From positions 90,910-154,909 of the forward strand of contig JAEUJQ010000056.1 in assembly GCA_016793095.1 (NCBI GenBank): a DNA stretch of 64,000 nucleotides. Direction: 5' to 3'. The position numbers and the translations under genes were made by a program. The notes beneath the pieces were generated by a model, which saw only the letters and a list, made by a program, of their open reading frames with translations, made no database searches and was not told the DNA's origin. Within the stretch, counting starts at the first letter, position 1, and each line of letters opens with the position of its first letter. Origin of the DNA: Myxococcaceae bacterium (GTDB taxonomy: Bacteria; Myxococcota; Myxococcia; Myxococcales; Myxococcaceae). This document shows positions 18,478 through 28,100 of the stretch, piece by piece.

Positions 18478-20691
18478 ATGGTGCTTGACGTTCTGGTCCT
18501 CGGGGGACTGCTGGCCATCGGGCTGGGCCTCGGGCTCTTCATGCTGCGCCGCCGGGCCAGGCGCGAGGCCGCCGACTCGGCCGTGCTGGCCACCGCGGTG
18601 AAGGAAGGCCGTGCCGAGGCGATGACGCTGCACCCCGTCATCGATCCTGATCGGTGCATCGGCAGCCTCTCGTGCCTGTCCGTGTGCCCCGAGGGCGACA
18701 TCCTCGGCGTGGTGGACGGCAAGGCCGCGCTGGTGAACCCGAGCGCCTGCATCGGCCACGGCAAGTGCGCGCTCGAGTGCCCGGTCAACGCCATCACCCT
18801 CGTCTTCGGCTCCGAGAAGCGCGGCGTCGATCTGCCCGAGGTCGACGAGTTCTTCGAGACCAGCAGGAAGGGCCTGCACATCGTCGGCGAGCTCGGCGGC
18901 ATGGGCCTCATCAAGAACGCCATCACCCAGGGCCTGCAGCTCGCGCGACACCTCGGACCGAAGCTGAAGCCCACCAGCACGAAGGACCTGGCTGACGTCA
19001 TCATCGTGGGCGCCGGGCCATCGGGGCTCGCCACGGCGCTGGGCCTCAAGGAGCTGGGCCTCTCGTTCCACGTGCTCGACCAGGACACGCTCGGCGGCAC
19101 CATCGCCCACTACCCGCGGCAGAAGGTGGTGATGACCGAGCGCATCGATCTTCCCTTCTTCGGACGGTTCGGCGCCCCGCTCATCTCGAAGGAGCAGCTG
19201 CTCGAGAGCTGGCAGGCCGCGGTCAAGAAGGCCGGCTTCAAGGTGCACACGGGCGTGAAGGTCGACCGCATCGAAGGCGAAGACGGCGCGTTCGTGGTGC
19301 AGACCTCGAAGGGCCCGGTGAAGGGGCGCAAGGTGGTGCTGGCCATCGGCCGGCGTGGCACTCCCCGCAAGCTGGGCGTCGCCGGCGAAGAGGACTTCAG
19401 CAAGGTCACCTACCGGCTCGTCGACGCGCGCCAGTACGAGACGGGCCGGGTGCTCGTGGTCGGCGGAGGCGACGCGGCGCTCGAGGCGGCCATTCAGCTC
19501 GCCCAGGAGACCGACGCCGAGGTCTCGCTCAGCTACCGGCAGGCCGAGCTCGGCAAGGCGCGCGAGGCGAACAAGAAGCGCTTCAAGGAGCTCGTCGACC
19601 AGGGCCGCATCTTCTCGTTCATGCCGTCGACGGTGAAGGCCGTGAAGCAGAGCTCGCTCACCCTCGAGTACGACGGCAAGCAGCTCGACCTGCCCAACGA
19701 CTACGTCATCGCCTGCCTCGGCGGTGAGCTGCCCACCGAGTTTCTCGCGAAGTCGGGCGTCACCATGACGCGCCTGCACGGCGAGGCCCTGGGAGCGAAG
19801 GCGAAGCGCGGCAGCGCGCTGAAAGACCAGAACGAGCGGCGCCACCGGCGCCTGTCCTTCGGGCTCTTCCTCGTCGGAGCGCTCATCGTGGCGACGCTCT
19901 TCGTGGTGGGGCAGGACTACTACCGGCTGCCGCTGGCCGCCCGCGCTGCGCACCCGGGTCACGCGTTCTTGAAGCCCGCGGGGCCCTGGGGCCACGGCGT
20001 CGGCATCGTCGCCACCGTCGTGATGCTGTCGAACTTCCTCTACGCCGTGCGCAAGCGCTGGGAGCGGCTCAAGGGGTTCAGCACCATCCGCACCTGGCTC
20101 ACCTTCCACCAGTTCGTCGGCTTCTTGAGCCCGCTCGTCATCGTCTTCCACGCGGCGTTCCAGACGAAGAACCAGCTCGCGACGCTGACGGGGGTGTGGA
20201 TGACGGTGGTGGTGATCACCGGCGTCATCGGCCGCTTCCTGTACCAGCTGGTGCCGACCGACGCGAAGAGCGATGACCTCGCGTCGATCTCCCGTCGGTG
20301 GAAGCAGACCGGCGACGAGCTGGAGGAGGAGGTGACGAGGCTCGAGCTGCCGCAGTCGGTGCGCTCGCTGCTCGACGTCGCCGAGCACCGCCCCTCCGAG
20401 GACTCGCTGCTCCGCTTCTTCACACAGCTACCGAGGCAGTACGCCTCGGACTGGCGGCGGCTGCGCGAGGTGTGGCACCTCTTCCCCACGCCGGCGCATG
20501 GCCGCGAGTTCCGCAAGGACTTCTTCCAGCTCCGCAAGCTGCAGAGCCAGGTCGCCTTCTTCAAGTCGCTCAAGCGGGTGATGAGCGTCTGGCGCGTCTT
20601 CCACGTGGTGCTCGCGATCCTCCTCGTGCTCCTCATCGCCGCGCACATCGGGCTGTCGCTCTTCCTCGGCTACCGGTGGATCTTGAAGTGA
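18478..20691 (+). CDS. Fused ferredoxin/FAD-NAD(P) reductase/membrane cytochrome b-like protein
   Basis: A 737-residue membrane redox protein. After one N-terminal helix come two ferredoxin-like motifs, Cys60/66/70 (CIGSLSCLSVCP) and Cys91/97/101 (CIGHGKCALECP). In both, the usual second cysteine is replaced (Ser, His). A thioredoxin reductase-like flavoprotein follows, with FAD motif VGAGPSG at ~177 and NAD(P) motif GGGDAA at ~329. From ~456 on there are about five membrane segments with histidines in GHGVG, TFHQFVG, VFHAAF, VFHVVL and AAHIGL, suggesting a cytochrome b. It probably passes electrons between NAD(P)H or quinone and the periplasmic cytochromes coded next. ATG 18478 is preferred to the TTG at 18466 because GAGAGG sits 12 bases before it. 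The stop overlaps the next start (GTGA). Confidence 0.82.
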   Translation: MVLDVLVLGGLLAIGLGLGLFMLRRRARREAADSAVLATAVKEGRAEAMTLHPVIDPDRCIGSLSCLSVCPEGDILGVVDGKAALVNPSACIGHGKCALECPVNAITLVFGSEKRGVDLPEVDEFFETSRKGLHIVGELGGMGLIKNAITQGLQLARHLGPKLKPTSTKDLADVIIVGAGPSGLATALGLKELGLSFHVLDQDTLGGTIAHYPRQKVVMTERIDLPFFGRFGAPLISKEQLLESWQAAVKKAGFKVHTGVKVDRIEGEDGAFVVQTSKGPVKGRKVVLAIGRRGTPRKLGVAGEEDFSKVTYRLVDARQYETGRVLVVGGGDAALEAAIQLAQETDAEVSLSYRQAELGKAREANKKRFKELVDQGRIFSFMPSTVKAVKQSSLTLEYDGKQLDLPNDYVIACLGGELPTEFLAKSGVTMTRLHGEALGAKAKRGSALKDQNERRHRRLSFGLFLVGALIVATLFVVGQDYYRLPLAARAAHPGHAFLKPAGPWGHGVGIVATVVMLSNFLYAVRKRWERLKGFSTIRTWLTFHQFVGFLSPLVIVFHAAFQTKNQLATLTGVWMTVVVITGVIGRFLYQLVPTDAKSDDLASISRRWKQTGDELEEEVTRLELPQSVRSLLDVAEHRPSEDSLLRFFTQLPRQYASDWRRLREVWHLFPTPAHGREFRKDFFQLRKLQSQVAFFKSLKRVMSVWRVFHVVLAILLVLLIAAHIGLSLFLGYRWILK

Positions 20692-22454
20692 GCGTGCGCG
20701 TGGCGGTGCTCGGCCTGTCCCTCGTGGCGCTCGAGGCGCGCGCCGACCTCTTCTCCCCAGGCGAACTCGCGAGGGCGCACCAGAGCCTCTCGGGCCTGGG
20801 CAACTGCACGAAGTGCCACCCGGCTGGAGGTCAGTTGAGCCAGGAGTCGTGCCTCGAGTGCCACAGCGAGCTGACGCCCCGCATCGGCAAGGGCGCCGGC
20901 CTGCACGGCCGCATTCCCACCGACAAGCGAAACTGTGAGGGCTGCCACCGCGAGCACCAGGGCGAGGCGCACCAGCTCATCGACTGGGGGCCGCAAGGAG
21001 AGAAGAGCTTCAACCACCAGCGCACCGGCTGGGCCCTCAAGGGCGCGCACGCCCCCGCGAAGTGCACCGCCTGCCACGAGCCGCGCCTCGTGCAGTCCGC
21101 GCCCGTCCGCGCGCTGATGGACAAGCGCCCGCACACCCGCCTCGGCCTCTCGACCGCCTGCACCGCCTGCCACTTCGACGAGCACCGCGGCCAGCAGCAG
21201 GAGGATTGCGAGTTCTGCCACGTCGAGAAGGCGTGGAAACCGGCGCCAGGCTTCAACCACAACGAGACGAAGTACCCGCTGCGCGGCAAGCACGCGAAGG
21301 TGAAGTGCACCGGCTGCCACGACGCCGAGAAGGACGCCGAAGCCCACGGCTTCCCCGTGCCGAAGAGCGAGACCTTCCTTCGCTTTGCGCCGCTCGAGTA
21401 CCGGGCCTGCACCGACTGCCACAAGGACCCGCATGGAGGCGCCTTCGGCCAGCGCTGCCAGAGCTGCCACGTGCCCGACGGGTGGATGGTGCTGCGCAAC
21501 GTGACCGGCGAGCGGGCCTTTCACGAGAAGACGGACTTCCCGCTGAAGGGCGCCCACCTCGACGTCGACTGCAAGACGTGCCACGGCCCGTTCCCGGGCG
21601 TGAAGGCGAAGTTCAAGGACCTCGAGCACAAGACCTGCGCCACCTGCCACCCCGATGCGCACGCGGGCCAGCTCGGCTCGGGGAAGGACACGCCCGACTG
21701 CAAGGCCTGCCACTCGGAGCAGGGCTTCTCGCCCGTCAGCTACCCCCTCGAGGCGCACGCGAAGACGCGCTACCCGCTCGAGGGCGCGCACCAGTCGGTG
21801 GCCTGCAACGCCTGTCACGAGCAGAACCCGGCGCTCAAGGCGAAGGTGCCGAAGGCCACCCTCGTCGACCTCAAGCGCCGCGGCCGCCAGGAGCTCTTCA
21901 GCTTCGCCGTGTTCGACGTGACGAAGCCGCTCGATGCCTGCGAGACGTGCCACGCCGACGCGCACAAGGGGCAGTTCAAGGACGTCGCGAAGGGCTGCGT
22001 GGCCTGCCACGACACCAGCAGCTTCCGGCACCTCACCTTCGACCACGACAAGGCCTCGCGGTTCCCGCTCGAGGGCGCGCACGAGAAGGTGGCCTGCGGG
22101 AAGTGCCACGCGCCGGCGGGGCCCTCGCTGCCGCTGCGCTACAAGCCCCTCGAGCAGGCCTGCCGCGCCTGCCACGCCGACGAGCACGCCGGGCAGTTCT
22201 CGAAGAAAGAGCCCGCCGCCTGCGAGCGCTGCCACGGCGAGAAGGCCTTCAAGCCGTCGAAGTTCCGCCACGAGCCGCCGTTCACCGACTTCCTGCTCGA
22301 CGGCCAGCACGCGCAGGCGAAGTGCGAGGCGTGCCATCGCAAGGTGACGGTCGCGTCGGGCGTCACCACGGCTCAGTACCGGCCGCTGCCGCGCACGTGT
22401 GAGGGCTGCCACGCCGACTACCACGAGGGCGCGTTCAAGGGGTTCGAGCCATGA
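20688..22454 (+). CDS. Periplasmic 20-heme c-type cytochrome
   Basis: A 588-residue exported protein with 20 CxxCH heme-binding motifs by my count, spread from residue ~44 to the C-terminus. The N-terminus SVRVAVLGLSLVALEARA is a signal peptide. Many hemes sit in a repeated module of the form FPLxGAHxxVxCxxCH (for example FPLKGAHLDVDCKTCH, FPLEGAHEKVACGKCH) paired with CxxCHxDxHxGQF. The protein looks built from about seven such two-heme repeats. No membrane anchor or lipobox is seen, so it is likely a soluble periplasmic electron carrier. GTG 20688 overlaps the stop of the flavoprotein gene, and its own stop overlaps the next start, so it is embedded in a coupled operon. Confidence 0.88.
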   Translation: MSVRVAVLGLSLVALEARADLFSPGELARAHQSLSGLGNCTKCHPAGGQLSQESCLECHSELTPRIGKGAGLHGRIPTDKRNCEGCHREHQGEAHQLIDWGPQGEKSFNHQRTGWALKGAHAPAKCTACHEPRLVQSAPVRALMDKRPHTRLGLSTACTACHFDEHRGQQQEDCEFCHVEKAWKPAPGFNHNETKYPLRGKHAKVKCTGCHDAEKDAEAHGFPVPKSETFLRFAPLEYRACTDCHKDPHGGAFGQRCQSCHVPDGWMVLRNVTGERAFHEKTDFPLKGAHLDVDCKTCHGPFPGVKAKFKDLEHKTCATCHPDAHAGQLGSGKDTPDCKACHSEQGFSPVSYPLEAHAKTRYPLEGAHQSVACNACHEQNPALKAKVPKATLVDLKRRGRQELFSFAVFDVTKPLDACETCHADAHKGQFKDVAKGCVACHDTSSFRHLTFDHDKASRFPLEGAHEKVACGKCHAPAGPSLPLRYKPLEQACRACHADEHAGQFSKKEPAACERCHGEKAFKPSKFRHEPPFTDFLLDGQHAQAKCEACHRKVTVASGVTTAQYRPLPRTCEGCHADYHEGAFKGFEP

Positions 22455-23335
22455 CGGGCCTCGTGCTGCTCGTGCTGGTGGCGGCGCCGCTCGACGGCGG
22501 CCTGGGTTCGCCAGACGCCGGGCGCGCGTTCTCGATTCCTTCGCTCGCGGTCGCCCTCGGCAAGCCGCAGGCCGGGCACGGCGAGACCGCCTGCGCCGCG
22601 TGCCACTCGACCTCCTCGTGGCTGGACGTGCGCTTCAACCACGACCGCACCGGCTTCCCCCTCACCGGGCGACACCAGCGCACCTCGTGCAAGGGCTGCC
22701 ACCAGAAGGACTTCAAGACCCCGCTCACCCGCGGCTGCGCGGGCTGCCACCGCGACGTCCACGCCGGCGACCTCGGCGTGCGCTGCGAGGGCTGCCACGA
22801 CACGTCTGACTGGCGCTCGCGCTTCGACGCCGACGCGCACCGGCGCACCAACTTCCCCCTCCTTGGCGCGCACGCCGGGCTGCCGTGCGTCGAGTGCCAC
22901 GTCGAGGCCCGCGAGCGCCGCTTCACCCGCGCCACCGTCGACTGCCTCTCGTGCCACCAGGGCGACGCGGCGCGCACGCGGGGCACCGCCGTCGACCACG
23001 CGGCCCTGGGCTTCGACGCGCGCGAGTGCCGGCAGTGTCACGGGCCGCTGCGCTTCTCGCCAGCGCTCTTGCCCGATCACGATCGCTGCTTCCCCATCAA
23101 CGGCGGGGCGCACGCGGGCATCGGCTGCCAGGCCTGCCACACGTCGCTGCGCGCCGCCTCGTCGGCGGGCACCTGCCGCACCGGCACCGCGGCCTGCACC
23201 TCGTGCCACGAGCACCAGTGCACGCCAGGCGCCCCCTCGACCGAGACCGACCGGCAGCACGCCAACGTCGCCGGCTACGCCTGCCAGAGCCAGCGCTGCT
23301 ACGGCTGCCACCAGCCGGCGGGGGTGCAGCCATGA
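22451..23335 (+). CDS. 10-heme c-type cytochrome
   Basis: A 294-residue exported cytochrome with 10 CxxCH motifs. A signal peptide (MTGLVLLVLVAAPLDGG) is followed by modules similar to the 20-heme neighbour (FPLTGRHQRTSCKGCH, FPLLGAHAGLPCVECH, CHRDVHAGDLGVRCEGCH), so the two genes probably share ancestry. The C-terminal segment adds extra cysteines (GTCRTGTAACTSCHEHQCTP, ACQSQRCYGCH) not all of which are in heme motifs. It begins on the ATGA overlap with the 20-heme gene. The likely place is the periplasm, as a link between the inner-membrane reductase and the outer membrane (inference). Confidence 0.87.
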   Translation: MTGLVLLVLVAAPLDGGLGSPDAGRAFSIPSLAVALGKPQAGHGETACAACHSTSSWLDVRFNHDRTGFPLTGRHQRTSCKGCHQKDFKTPLTRGCAGCHRDVHAGDLGVRCEGCHDTSDWRSRFDADAHRRTNFPLLGAHAGLPCVECHVEARERRFTRATVDCLSCHQGDAARTRGTAVDHAALGFDARECRQCHGPLRFSPALLPDHDRCFPINGGAHAGIGCQACHTSLRAASSAGTCRTGTAACTSCHEHQCTPGAPSTETDRQHANVAGYACQSQRCYGCHQPAGVQP

Positions 23336-23457
23336 CGAGATGGCTCGGCTCCCTCTCCCGGCGACCGCGGCCGAACACGCCCGGAGCAGCCGTGACGCCG
23401 CGCCTCCATGAGCGCGCCACGGCCTCGCTGCACACACGCACAGGAGAGCGGCCATGA
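23332..23457 (+). CDS. Possible 41-residue ORF between cytochrome and barrel genes
   Basis: An ATG sharing ATGA with the stop of the 10-heme gene opens a 41-codon frame whose own stop shares ATGA with the barrel gene start. The peptide (MTRWLGSLSRRPRPNTPG...) is basic and shows no signal peptide or known motif. It has only a weak ribosome site. It may merely keep ribosomes moving through the operon or may be chance. Confidence 0.25.
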   Translation: MTRWLGSLSRRPRPNTPGAAVTPRLHERATASLHTRTGERP

Positions 23458-25127
23458 CGAGGCGCTTCGTGCTCGTGACGCTGGCGCTGGCGGTGGTGGC
23501 GCAGGCAGGTCCCCGGCGCCCACCGAAGGCCCCGCGCGTGAGGGCCCCGCCCGCGAAGGCCCCGCCCGCGAAGAAGCTCGTGAAGTCGGCGGGCGAGGTG
23601 ACCTGGGTGGGCGTCGAGTTCGCCTACGTCGACCGGGGCAGCGCCGAAGGCGTCGAGGTGGGCAAGCCGCTCATCCTCTCGCGCGGAGGACGCGCTGCGG
23701 GCACCTGCACCGTGCAGTCCGTCGCCGAACACTCGGCGCGGTGCACCGGGCTCACCCTGCGCGTGGGCGATCGCTTCACCGTCTCGGCGGCGCCGGCGCC
23801 CCCGCCCGAGGGCCCGAAGCCGTTGCCCACCGAGCTCGAGCTGCGGCGCCGGGGCGCGCTCGTGGAGTCGACACCGTGGGTGCTGCGCCGCTTCGACTCG
23901 CCGGCCCTGACGCTCGGCGCGGGGCTGCACGCGAGCGCCGCGCTCTCGCACACCACCTTCTTCACTGCCGCGTCCCCCCGCCCGGCGTTCGGGCAGCAGC
24001 GGGTCGATGTCGTCGTGAGCGACCTCGAGCTGTGGAAGGGCTTGCGCGTGTCCGCCGACCTCTCGGTGCTGAACTTCAGCAGCCGGCCCGAGGTGACGCG
24101 CACCGTCTACACGCAGACGCCGGTGCTGCTCGTGCGGCAGCTGGAGCTGGGGTTCCGCCGCGCCGACCTGCCCCTCGCCGCGGGGCTGGGGCGCACCTGG
24201 CTCACCACCGGCCCGGGCCTGCTGGTGCTCGACGGCGCGCACACCTCGTTCCGCATCGGCGCCGCCGAGGTGGGCGTCTTCGCGGGGCTGCTGCCCGACG
24301 GCGCGCGGTTGACGCCCTCACTCTCGCAGTGGAGCACCGGCGCCTTCACCCGCCTGTCCTTCACCAGCGGCGAGGGCGCGAGCGCCGCGGTGCTGCAGGT
24401 CGCCGGCAGGGCAGGGTACGCGCTGCGCGACGGCATCGGCTCGAGGTTCGAAGCGGCGGTGGGCGCAGGCTACTGGGCGGGCAGCGCCTTCGACGCGCAC
24501 GCCTCGGTCGAGGTGGGCTACGGCTCCACGCAGGCCGCGGCGGGCATCGACGCGGCGCGGCTGGACCTGGGGTGGCGTCCGACGGAGCGACTGCTGCTGC
24601 TCGCCTCGGGGCGCTACCGCGGCCTGCCCATCGCCGGCGTTCCCGAGGTGGGCCTCGTCTCGCCGGGCTTGAGCGCGCTGCACGGCGACCTCGCCGCGAC
24701 CTGGCAGCTGACGCCGGCCCTCGTCGTCGGCCTGCGCGGCGGCGTCGCGCGCGACTTCACCTCGACCCTCACCCAGCTGCGCGCCGGGCCCGAGCTGTCG
24801 ATGCCCGGGCTCTTCGGCGGCCCGGTGTCGCTGGGCCTCGGGTACGCCGAGGAGGTCGGCTGGCTGCGCGGCCGGTCGGGCTGGTTCAACCTGAGCGTCA
24901 CCGCTGGCAGCTTCTTCCGTGTGCTGTCGCGCACGAGCTTCTTCCACCAGCAGCCGACCGCCGGGGCCGAGGGGCTCTTCGCCGCCGAGCTCGGCCAGTC
25001 GCTGTCGCTCGAGGTCACCCCGTGGCGCTTCGTGCGCGCGCGGCTCGTGCTCGTCGGCCGGCAGACCGCGGGTGAGGCCTTTGCGCCCATGGGGAGCGTC
25101 GGTGGGCAGGTGGCGGGCACCTTCTGA
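23454..25127 (+). CDS. Predicted outer-membrane beta-barrel protein of the cytochrome operon
   Basis: A 557-residue protein with a signal peptide (MTRRFVLVTLALAVVAQAG), a Pro/Ala/Lys-rich linker (residues ~20-45), a small N-terminal domain (~45-110), and then about 400 residues of alternating short hydrophobic strands and Gly/Asp turns (for example FEAAVGAGYWAGSAF, ASVEVGYGSTQAAAG, VSLGLGYAEEVGWLRG), ending in VGGQVAGTF. This pattern and the C-terminal Phe suggest a beta-barrel in the outer membrane. Sitting between cytochrome genes, it could act as the porin sheath of an electron conduit, as MtrB or PioB do, but I cannot see clear homology to those. AGGAGAG lies 6 bases before the start. Confidence 0.65.
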   Translation: MTRRFVLVTLALAVVAQAGPRRPPKAPRVRAPPAKAPPAKKLVKSAGEVTWVGVEFAYVDRGSAEGVEVGKPLILSRGGRAAGTCTVQSVAEHSARCTGLTLRVGDRFTVSAAPAPPPEGPKPLPTELELRRRGALVESTPWVLRRFDSPALTLGAGLHASAALSHTTFFTAASPRPAFGQQRVDVVVSDLELWKGLRVSADLSVLNFSSRPEVTRTVYTQTPVLLVRQLELGFRRADLPLAAGLGRTWLTTGPGLLVLDGAHTSFRIGAAEVGVFAGLLPDGARLTPSLSQWSTGAFTRLSFTSGEGASAAVLQVAGRAGYALRDGIGSRFEAAVGAGYWAGSAFDAHASVEVGYGSTQAAAGIDAARLDLGWRPTERLLLLASGRYRGLPIAGVPEVGLVSPGLSALHGDLAATWQLTPALVVGLRGGVARDFTSTLTQLRAGPELSMPGLFGGPVSLGLGYAEEVGWLRGRSGWFNLSVTAGSFFRVLSRTSFFHQQPTAGAEGLFAAELGQSLSLEVTPWRFVRARLVLVGRQTAGEAFAPMGSVGGQVAGTF

Positions 25128-25144
25128 CGTGCGGGGGAGCTACG

Positions 25145-25198
25145 ATGAGCGACGAGCTGGGGCTGGAGTGGCCGATCTGCCGGAGAGAGAGTCCATGA
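25145..25198 (+). CDS. Possible 17-residue leader ORF
   Basis: ATG at 25145 has GGGGAG about 6 bases upstream and opens a 17-codon frame (MSDELGLEWPICRRESP) whose TGA overlaps the ATG of the 29-heme gene. Such an overlap could couple translation. No conservation can be judged from one sequence. Confidence 0.25.
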   Translation: MSDELGLEWPICRRESP

Positions 25199-28100
25199 GG
25201 GTCGGCTCGCGGGAGGCGCCTGTGGGGCGTTCGCAGCTCAGGGTGCTGGCCGCGCTCGCGGCCGTGCTGTTCGAGGCCTGCAGCGGCCAGGGACAGGTGC
25301 CGCCGCTCACCCGCGTCACCGAGGAGTCGCACCCCTGGTTCCCCATCAGCCCGGCGCGCGACGGCGGGCACGCCATCGGCCGTACGACGGTGCTCGACGG
25401 AGTCTTCACCTGCGCGTCCTGCCACCCGGCCGACCAGGCGTCCTTCAAGGACTTCACCTGCACCACCTGCCACACCCACGCCGTCGCCATCGACGTCCTG
25501 CTGCACCGGGGCGTGCCCGACGCGGGCATGACGAGCGCCGCCTGCTACGCCTGCCACCCGACCGACGAGGGCACCTCCTCGCACGCGGGCATCGTCGCCG
25601 GCGAGTGCGCGACCTGCCACGACGTCCAGACCGCCTTCGCCCGGCTGCCGCGCCCGGGCTTCACGCACCGCGACGTGGGCGGGGCCGACTGTGGCGCCTG
25701 CCACGTCACCTCGTCGTGGAGCGAGGTCAGCGGCGCGCCCGACGGCGTGTTCGACCCGGTGAAGAACCTCACCGTGAACACCCTGCTGCCCACCTTCGCC
25801 GGCACCACCATCGCCACCGTGCGGCCGAACGCCGAGGTGCTGCAGATGCCGATGCGGCACTCGACGCGGCAGGTCGACGGGGGGGTGATGTCGGCCTGCA
25901 CGAGCTGCCACCTCGAGGCGAGCAGCAACGTCTACTACCCGGCGACGCTCCACTCGTCGCTGGCCAACCTCGGCGAGCCGCAGCCCGCCACCTGTGGCGA
26001 GTGCCACGACAAGAACCCGAGCGCGTACGCGATGACCGACGCCGGCGCGGGCACCCGGCCCACCGGCTTCGTGGGGCCGTTCCCGGTGGCGCCGCCGCGG
26101 ACCCCACCGAGCGGCGAGATGCGCCACGAGGCCGTCGTGTGGATGAACGGCGCGCCCACCCAGACGCCGCTCGTCACCGCCGACTGCAGCACCTGCCACT
26201 TCGCCCCCGGCGTCACCGAGGCCTCGTGGCAGACGGGGCGTGATGGCGGCGTGCGCTTCCACGCCTCGCTCACGCTCGCCGGCCTGCCGCCGCCGTCCTC
26301 GTGCCTCGACTGCCACGCGAACACCCGCCCCACCGCGCTCCTCACCTCGATGAACGCCGCGGTGCCGCCAGGGCTGTCGTTCGACCACCAGGCGCCGCCG
26401 TTGATGGGGGACTGCGCGGGCTGCCACCCCAGCACCACCGTGTGGAGCGGCGCGAAGTTCCACCCCGTCGGCGCCCAGACGCCCAGCACCTGCCTGCCGT
26501 GTCACGAGCAGGAGCGGCCGACCTCCACCGCGAGCTGGATGGACCCGACCTGGCGCACGCCTCCGTTCGACTACGTCACCAATGACGCCGGCGTGCGGCA
26601 CGGCGCCGGTGAGGACTGCGCCGTCTGCCACCGCGGGCCGGGCACGGGCGCCTGGGGCACGAACCAGAACTGGCAGGGCGGCAGCTTCCCCCACGGGCCC
26701 ACCACCATCGCGGCCACCACCTGCCTCGCGTGCCACCTGTCGCAGCGGCCCGACCTCAACGGCCTCACCGTCGCGATGCTGGGGTTCGACCACGCCCTCA
26801 ACGGCACCGGAGAGTGCGGCGCCTGCCACCAGGCCACCGTCGTCGCGGGACGGTACCGCGACTACTTCGGCCCTGACGGCGGGCCGGGCGGCGACTGGCG
26901 CGGGGGCACCTCGTACCCCGGCGACTACCTCGTCACCTCGCCGAGCCGCTACGTCACGCTGACGACGCTGCGCCTGCAGCGGCCGAGCCCGACCGCCCTC
27001 ATCACCGGCATGACGAGCCAGTCGGTGACGCTGCCCAACGCGATGAAGCACACGTCGACCGCCATCCCCACGCAGGTGCACCCCGGGCCCGCCTCGATGC
27101 CCGACAACGCCACCTGCTGGCACTGCCACACGAACACGATGGGCACGGTGACGTCGTTCGCGAACGGCGTCTTCCACTCGGCGCTGACGAACTACCGCGC
27201 GACGGTGGGCGGGCCGGTGATGGCCCTGCCGCAGCCGACCTCGAGCTGCCGCGACTGCCACGCGACGATGCTGCCGCCCGACATCGTGCAGCGCGGCGGC
27301 AACGCGCTCTTCTCGATGGACCACCGGGCGCGCTTCGTCTCGGCGGTGATGATCGGCGGCCAGAGCGTCAGCAGCGTCGACGCCATCGACTGCAGCCGCT
27401 GCCACGCCACCTCGGGCACGGCGTGGAGCGACGGCCGCTTCCACCCGAACATCGCCTCGGCCACCCCGCAGGACTGCTCCGCCTGCCACTACCCGCTCAT
27501 GGCGACCGCCCAGGCCGACGTCACCACCATGACGCGCTTCGTGATGCGCCACCGCTCGGGGCAGATGACGACCCAGGCCTGCCAGACGTGCCACACCTCG
27601 TCGCTCACGCGCGCGACGATGATGCCGACCGCGGCGTCGCTCTGGAGCCCGGGCCAGTACCACCCGGTCGCCGCCACCCAGCCGGCGCTCTGCCTCGACT
27701 GTCACTCCATCTCGGAGCCGGCCGCCGCGACGCAGGGCACCTCGACGTACGTCTTCACGAACGGCGGCGGGTCGCCGACGAACGGCGGGCAGTGGATGAG
27801 CCACACCATGTCCGCGGTGGTGGGCCGTGACTGCAGCGGCTGCCACGCGGCCGACGCGCGCCCCATGGGCAGCGTCTGGTCGAAGGGCACCGCCTTCCAC
27901 GCGAACGCGCCCAACGTCACCCAGTGCTCCGTCTGCCACGGCTCCGCGAACGGCCGGGGCGGCGTGCCTGGCACCAACAACAACCTGCCGAATGGGCCGA
28001 CCACCACGGCGACGGTGACGGCCTCGACGGCCTCACCGGGGGTGCGCGCGCAGATGAGCCACGCCGACCTCAACGCCACCTCGCACGACTGCAACTTCTG

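Noticed and set aside
25015..27939. 974-codon minus-strand frame
   Set aside because: It is fully antisense to the 29-heme cytochrome, whose CxxCH motifs prove the plus strand. The antisense translation is Arg/Gly/Val-rich low complexity.
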